Part shown: positions 6,607-9,804 of the stretch, piece by piece
Layout: the number at the start of each line of letters is the position of its first letter
How positions within the stretch are numbered: position 1 is the stretch's first letter
Assembly: GCA_028697695.1 (NCBI GenBank)
Contig: JAQVEI010000050.1
Span: 1-9,804 of the forward strand
DNA from: Lentimicrobiaceae bacterium
GTDB lineage: Bacteria; Bacteroidota; Bacteroidia; Bacteroidales; Lentimicrobiaceae
DNA length: 9,804 nt
Direction of reading: 5' to 3'
Notes under the pieces: model-generated
Told to the model about the DNA's origin: nothing
The model's database searches: none
The model's input: only the letters and a program-made list of their open reading frames with translations
Translations under genes and position numbers: made by a program

Positions 6607-7008
6607 ATGACTTATATTAAATTTCAGGAGCCCATGTATGCTCAAGCATTTGGTCCATTGTTTAACCGGGTGACCAGCGACCGTCAATCGAAAATATTGA
6701 CCAACATACACACCGATGAATCCGCTTTTTATCTAGAACTTGCCATCCCGGGTTATGAGCGTGAGGATTTTAGCATTTCAGTTGAGGATCAATTTCTTAT
6801 TTTGAAAGCAGACGCGAAAGAAGATGAGATAAAAGATGAAAAGTACCTGCAAAAGGAATTTTCGGCCGGTGGTTTCCACCGCAAATATACTTTCCCCAAG
6901 AAAGTAGATACCGAAAACATCAGTGCCGGCTATACCAATGGCATTCTTACCGTTAAACTACCTTTTAAACAGGAAGTTTTGTTAAAACGCGAAATAAACG
7001 TACAATAA
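6607..7008 (+). CDS. Hsp20/alpha-crystallin small heat shock protein
   Basis: This encodes a 133-residue cytoplasmic holdase chaperone that binds unfolding proteins without ATP and hands them to DnaK/ClpB. The alpha-crystallin domain spans about residues 30-120. It starts with NIHTDESAFYLELAIPGY, includes QKEFSAGGFHRKYTFP, and ends with the conserved A-x-x-x-N-G-I-L motif at 107-114. The C-terminal I-x-I/V anchor is present as INV at 130-132, only one residue from the end. The N-terminal arm is short. AAGGAA directly abuts the ATG, too close for Shine-Dalgarno pairing, yet the MTYIKF start resembles other Bacteroidota Hsp20 proteins, so it is kept over the ATG at 6634. A terminator follows, so the gene is monocistronic. 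Confidence 0.94.
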   Translation: MTYIKFQEPMYAQAFGPLFNRVTSDRQSKILTNIHTDESAFYLELAIPGYEREDFSISVEDQFLILKADAKEDEIKDEKYLQKEFSAGGFHRKYTFPKKVDTENISAGYTNGILTVKLPFKQEVLLKREINVQ

Positions 7009-7029
7009 TTAACAACTACATATCATCCC

Positions 7030-7061
7030 TGCCGCTGCAATCATTGTAGCGGCATTTTTTT
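7030..7061 (+). terminator. Intrinsic terminator after hsp20
   Basis: TGCCGCT-G-CAA, loop TCA, TTG-T-AGCGGCA form an 11-bp stem with one G-U pair, followed by seven T. It lies 22 bp after the hsp20 stop and only about 10 bp before the end of the convergent cardiolipin synthase gene. Confidence 0.9.
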
Positions 7062-7070
7062 ATCCTTTTG

Positions 7071-8147
7071 TCAGAACAGGTGCCTGAATGGCAACAACAT
7101 CCACCCTATTACTTTTTCGAGCCGGGGTCGCTTTAACCATGCTTCGTAGTTAAATGGTACGCAATATTTGCGTGTTTCTGCTATATGCAGTCGCATCTGT
7201 TCAATTACCTCCGGATGACGGCCAAACAATACAATTTCATATTGGTACCGAAAGCTCCGGTAATCGAAGTTGGAACTGCCGATACCATAAACTTCATCAT
7301 CGACCAGAAATAACTTTGAATGCAGATTCGTGGGCGTATAGTAATGAATATGAATTTTGTTGGTATAGAAATAGCCCATATACTTTGCCCTAATCAGGTC
7401 AACCGCACGTACATCAGAATGCAAAGGAAGCATTACGGTAACTTTTACGCCGCGTGCAGTTGCCCGGCTCAATGCCCGCCGAAGTTTATACCCCGGAAGA
7501 AAATAAGGTGTTTCAATAACCACTTCATATTTTGCTTTTTGAATTAATTTTTCAAAATGCTTTTTTACCTGCTGACGATAAATAGAGGGCAAATCCTGAA
7601 CAATTTCAAAGTCTTGAAAATTAATGGTTTTCTTATAGGAGAGCTTATTAAAAATATACTGATTATATAGTTTATGATTTGCTAAAAAAGCTTTCCGAAA
7701 TAAGGGTGCCACCTGCCCTTCAATACGGAGCTGACTTTCGCGCCAATCGAGGGAATATTCAGTAATATTGGGAGAGCCAATGTATACAATTTCATCATCA
7801 ATAATCAGCAACTTTCTATGATTGCGGCGATGATTTTTGGTAAAAAAGTCAATAAAAAACCGTATTTTCTTAAAATATCTTACCTCACCTCCATAAGCCC
7901 GCAGCAGGTTAAAGTTCATTTGAGGTATTGCAGTACCCCAGTCGTCCAGCAATATTTTTACTTTTACCCCCTCTTTACATTTTTGGGTAATTGCATCCAG
8001 GTATTGCATGCCCATAGGATCATTGCCCAGGCGGTAATACTCCATGTAAATATAGGTATGGGCAGAAGCAATATCAGCCAACATAGCAGGATGAAAATCC
8101 CGTGGGCGGCTATATAGTTTAAAGTAATGGCGGGCATCCTGTTTCAT
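7071..8147 (-). CDS. Phospholipase D-family cardiolipin synthase (ClsB-like)
   Basis: This encodes 358 residues with two complete HKD phosphatidyl-transferase motifs: H110-R-K112-x4-D117 followed by GSPN, and H276-S-K278-x4-D283 followed by GSSNFD. The pair forms one active site that joins phosphatidyl groups to make cardiolipin. The N-terminal transmembrane helices of ClsA-type enzymes (about 480 residues) are missing; the protein starts directly at the first catalytic half, like ClsB/YbhO. The C-terminus is hydrophobic and basic (VIGWMLLPFRHLF), which could help membrane attachment. Sequence alone does not separate a cardiolipin synthase from another PLD-type transferase. The promoter (8174-8181) overlaps a 14-bp palindrome, so it is probably transcribed on its own and perhaps regulated. 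The start is the first ATG after that promoter. Confidence 0.9.
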   Translation of the reverse strand: MKQDARHYFKLYSRPRDFHPAMLADIASAHTYIYMEYYRLGNDPMGMQYLDAITQKCKEGVKVKILLDDWGTAIPQMNFNLLRAYGGEVRYFKKIRFFIDFFTKNHRRNHRKLLIIDDEIVYIGSPNITEYSLDWRESQLRIEGQVAPLFRKAFLANHKLYNQYIFNKLSYKKTINFQDFEIVQDLPSIYRQQVKKHFEKLIQKAKYEVVIETPYFLPGYKLRRALSRATARGVKVTVMLPLHSDVRAVDLIRAKYMGYFYTNKIHIHYYTPTNLHSKLFLVDDEVYGIGSSNFDYRSFRYQYEIVLFGRHPEVIEQMRLHIAETRKYCVPFNYEAWLKRPRLEKVIGWMLLPFRHLF

Positions 8148-8165
8148 AACCCATATAAATTATTC

Positions 8166-8179
8166 ACTTTGGCCAAAGT
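8166..8179 (-). promoter_or_regulatory. 14-bp perfect palindrome at the cardiolipin synthase promoter (operator candidate)
   Basis: ACTTTGGCCAAAGT is a perfect palindrome. It covers six bases of the -7 element and the expected transcription start, a classical position for a repressor site. The binding protein is unknown. Confidence 0.5.
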
Positions 8180-8181
8180 TA
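8174..8181 (-). promoter_or_regulatory. -7 promoter element for the cardiolipin synthase gene
   Basis: The - strand reads TAACTTTG (TAnnTTTG), ending 26 bp before the ATG. No clear -33 TTG is present. Confidence 0.6.
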
Positions 8182-8209
8182 TGAAAAGAGTTGAATAAAA
8201 TATAAATTA

Positions 8210-8461
8210 TTAAATGACGCTTACCTGTGTTGATGAATAGCGAGATTGCAATGCGGATTGAATGCGATTGTTAAAACACTGCAGGTGGGAACGATAAAGC
8301 ATTTCAAGTTCAGCATCGGCTTTGTTTGACAAGCAGGTATAGCATTGCTTCAATTCTATGCCTCTTTGTAATGCACCAAAACAACAATCCTGTTTACGCT
8401 CCACCGCCGGACAATTTTTCAAAAGACCCACCAGCCTCACCATAGCTACTTTTCTATCCAT
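8210..8461 (-). CDS. Cys-rich small protein of unknown function
   Basis: I do not recognise this 83-residue protein. It has six cysteines: C17 (in NCPA), the pair C26-C27, the C40-x2-C43 motif (CYTC) and C62. The C-terminal half (ADAELEMLYRSHLQCFNNRIQ) looks helical. There is no signal peptide or membrane segment, so it is probably cytoplasmic, and the cysteines could bind a metal or form disulfides. Codon choice resembles the neighbours. An in-frame TAA two codons before the ATG fixes the start at or after this Met; M7 is an alternative. It sits 88 bp after the response regulator and 62 bp before the cardiolipin synthase, all on one strand. No TAnnTTTG lies directly upstream, so it may be read through from the regulator gene. 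That it is a real gene is likely but not proven. Confidence 0.55.
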   Translation of the reverse strand: MDRKVAMVRLVGLLKNCPAVERKQDCCFGALQRGIELKQCYTCLSNKADAELEMLYRSHLQCFNNRIQSALQSRYSSTQVSVI

Positions 8462-8489
8462 GTTTTATATTCTATTTTAGCAATGATAT

Positions 8490-8512
8490 AAAACCGGTTG
8501 GTATTAAACCGG
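8490..8512 (-). terminator. Possible weak terminator after the response regulator
   Basis: On the - strand CCGGTT, a 7-nt loop and AACCGG form a 6-bp stem followed by TTTTAT. Stem and T-run are short, so termination would be partial at best, allowing some read-through into the small Cys-rich gene. Confidence 0.4.
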
Positions 8513-8549
8513 GCAGCAGCAACTTATATATAAGGCTATCCATTCAGCC

Positions 8550-9299
8550 TCACATATCCCGAATCACTTTTATGAGTTCATCACGCTTCCGGTGGGCTAC
8601 TGTAATTTCTGTATCATCTTTCAATACTGCAATAAATTCATCCTTTTTAAACTTTTTCAAATATTTTAAATTAATCAGATGAGACTGATGAATTCTAAAA
8701 AAGCCATTTTCTTCAAGCTGAGCAGCAAATTCGCTCAATGACTTGGATATCATGATGCGTTCTCCGTTTTTGAGGATAAAAATCGAATAATTACGATCGG
8801 ATTCACACCGGATAATGTCATCATAATCGAGTATATGGAAAGCTTCAAAAGTTCTTAGAATAAATTTTTTGGATTCAACCTCCTGTGGTTTGAGGTAAGT
8901 ATCCAGCATAGACTTAAGATTATCGTTCAGGCTGTTGATTTCAATTTCGCGTTCAGCCTTTTTTACGGCGGCTATGAGTTCTTCAGGATCAACTGTTTTG
9001 GTGATATAATCAATAGCATTAAACTTAAATGCCTTTATTGCATATTCCTCATATGCCGTAATAAATATAACCCTGAAAGATACAGGCATGAGTTGACGAA
9101 TAAGTTCAAAACCCGAACCATCAGGCATACGTATGTCGAGAAAAACCAGGTCGGGGTTTAACTGTTTAATTACTTTAAGCCCTGAACGAACATCCTGAGC
9201 CTCGGCAATCACCTGTATACCTTCACAATACAATGAAATCATGTCGCGGAGGGTCTCTCTGGACATAAACTCATCATCGATAATTATAGTTCGTATCAT
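8550..9299 (-). CDS. LytTR-family response regulator
   Basis: This encodes a 249-residue two-component regulator. The receiver domain (about 1-120) has the acidic pair D8-D9, the phosphoacceptor D55 in VFLDIRMPDGSG, T81 and K101. The usual Lys-Pro after beta-5 is Lys-Thr here (YITKTVDP). After a helical linker, residues about 145-249 form a LytTR DNA-binding domain (FHILDYDDIIRCESDRNYS..., FFRIHQSHLINLKYL). Such proteins are normally phosphorylated by a 5TMR/LytS- or YehU/His_kinase-type sensor encoded next door, but none is in the window, so it is an orphan as far as can be seen. Its targets are unknown. The start is the ATG giving the standard MIRTIIIDDE beginning. Upstream, TATATTTA at 9349-9356 (- strand) is a one-mismatch -7 candidate. 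Confidence 0.95.
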   Translation of the reverse strand: MIRTIIIDDEFMSRETLRDMISLYCEGIQVIAEAQDVRSGLKVIKQLNPDLVFLDIRMPDGSGFELIRQLMPVSFRVIFITAYEEYAIKAFKFNAIDYITKTVDPEELIAAVKKAEREIEINSLNDNLKSMLDTYLKPQEVESKKFILRTFEAFHILDYDDIIRCESDRNYSIFILKNGERIMISKSLSEFAAQLEENGFFRIHQSHLINLKYLKKFKKDEFIAVLKDDTEITVAHRKRDELIKVIRDM

Positions 9300-9393
9300 T
9301 ACATTATCCGCTGAAATTCTCAGCCATTAAAAGCTTTATTAAAACATGTAAATATAAACAATTTTCTTAAATGAATTTTTTTTATCACATAAT

Positions 9394-9408
9394 GTAAATT
9401 TACCTTTG
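9394..9408 (+). promoter_or_regulatory. Possible distal + strand promoter and palindrome
   Basis: GTAAATTTAC (9394-9403) is a perfect 10-bp palindrome running into TACCTTTG (9401-9408), which matches TAnnTTTG on the + strand. Nothing is encoded for the next 177 bp before yicC. It could be a second yicC promoter with a long leader, a small RNA promoter, or chance; no -33 element supports it. Confidence 0.3.
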
Positions 9409-9442
9409 ATTGGTTTGAAATATCCCCTGTAGCAGATCCTGA

Positions 9443-9541
9443 ATTAATCACAGTTTCAATACCTTTTAAATTGATGGCATAGATCAGTGAACAATAACTT
9501 TTAATGGTTACTTTTGGTTATCTTTAGGATTAATCACTGTT
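9443..9541 (+). repeat. Short repeats between the LytTR gene and yicC
   Basis: ATTAATCACAGTT (9443-9455) recurs as ATTAATCACTGTT (9529-9541), 12 of 13 bases, 86 bp apart. Between them are an inverted CAGTGA (9485-9490) and two TGGTTA copies at 9505 and 9515, exactly 10 bp apart. The second long copy overlaps the -33 element of yicC. The pattern suggests protein-binding sites, but this is inference. Confidence 0.4.
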
Positions 9542-9571
9542 GGTATGATAAACTTGAATTTTGTAGATTTG
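9540..9571 (+). promoter_or_regulatory. yicC promoter (-33 and -7)
   Basis: TTG at 9540-9542 and TAGATTTG at 9564-9571 are 21 bp apart, the best two-part Bacteroidota promoter in the window. The ATG follows 14 bp after the -7 element, giving a leader of about 10 nt. Confidence 0.7.
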
Positions 9572-9585
9572 CTAAAAAAAAGAGC

Positions 9586-9804
9586 ATGCTAAAATCCATG
9601 ACCGGCTATGGGCGGGGCACTTCGCAACTTAGCAAAAAAAAAATCGTTATAGAAGTTAAATCCTTAAATGGCAAACAACTGGATATTAATCTTCGCATTC
9701 CGGCATTTTTACGTGAAAAAGAGGCAGAAATACGAACCATGCTTGCGGCAGCTATTGAAAGGGGAAAGGTTGACTTTATACTTAGCACCGAAAGTACATC
9801 CAAC
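9586..9804 (+). CDS. yicC: YicC/YloC family endoribonuclease (5' part)
   Basis: The first 73 codons of a YicC-family gene run off the window end. The start MLKSMTGYGRG is the diagnostic SMTGYGR/SMTGFGR motif of the family. It is followed by IEVKSLNGKQLDINLRIPAFLREKEAEIR, matching the N-terminal domain pattern of E..S.N...L....R.P..L...E..IR. The whole protein is usually about 290 residues with a catalytic C-terminal DUF1732 domain, not visible here. E. coli YicC is an endoribonuclease involved in small-RNA decay. The ATG at 9586 is preferred over the in-frame ATG at 9598 because the motif starts at residue 4 and the promoter lies just upstream. In many bacteria the next gene is gmk, which cannot be checked. 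Confidence 0.93.
   Translation, partial: MLKSMTGYGRGTSQLSKKKIVIEVKSLNGKQLDINLRIPAFLREKEAEIRTMLAAAIERGKVDFILSTESTSN

Noticed and set aside
7154..8117. Three + strand open frames opposite the cardiolipin synthase gene
   Set aside because: They overlap both HKD-encoding segments of the real gene and read as unstructured shadow translations.
8523..8534. Perfect 12-bp palindrome CTTATATATAAG downstream of the response regulator
   Set aside because: It is almost pure A/T, so symmetry by chance is likely, and it lies in a 3' region without a T-run.
9606..9803. Open frame antisense to the start of yicC
   Set aside because: The sense frame has the diagnostic SMTGYGR start and a two-part promoter.

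Overview
The window is a stretch of chromosome from a member of the Bacteroidota, most likely Bacteroidales-like. Protein-level resemblance suggests this, and so do promoters: at least seven intergenic sites match the Bacteroidota -7 element TAnnTTTG a short distance upstream of a gene. Useful Shine-Dalgarno sequences are largely absent. The content looks like ordinary core genome. I see no insertion sequence, prophage, CRISPR array, toxin-antitoxin pair or defence island.

Layout. At the left edge (1-1676, + strand) is the end of a proton-translocating NAD(P) transhydrogenase operon: the 3' end of the small membrane alpha subunit, then a complete pntB and an intrinsic terminator. Next comes a tRNA block (1780-2218): tRNA-Lys(CTT) with its own promoter and terminator, then tRNA-Pro(CGG) and tRNA-Thr(CGT), probably co-transcribed and separated by an 11-bp hairpin. 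All three have C at the wobble position. A TerC-family membrane protein (- strand) and a glutamine synthetase-family enzyme (+ strand) follow, diverging from a shared 240-bp intergenic region. The glutamine synthetase gene ends 2 bp from the end of a convergent gene for a multi-pass UPF0104/YbhN-type (LPG synthase TM domain) protein.

From 6293 onward: a 314-bp non-coding region with repeated TGTCA motifs precedes a small heat-shock protein (Hsp20). The - strand then carries, in order of transcription, an orphan LytTR response regulator, an 83-residue Cys-rich protein of unknown function, and a phospholipase D-type cardiolipin synthase. The synthase promoter overlaps a perfect 14-bp palindrome. 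At the right edge, yicC (+ strand) begins and runs out of the window. The 286-bp region between it and the response regulator contains several short repeats.

How the genes relate. The YbhN-like protein and the soluble-type cardiolipin synthase are separated only by hsp20, which recalls the E. coli clsB-ybhN neighbourhood and suggests a loose membrane-lipid cluster. Otherwise the genes are independent housekeeping functions: NADPH supply, nitrogen assimilation, metal handling, stress protection and RNA turnover. I found no clear evidence of an undescribed multi-gene system. The best leads are the Cys-rich small protein, the palindromic operator candidate, the repeats around the yicC promoter and the C34-only tRNA set.
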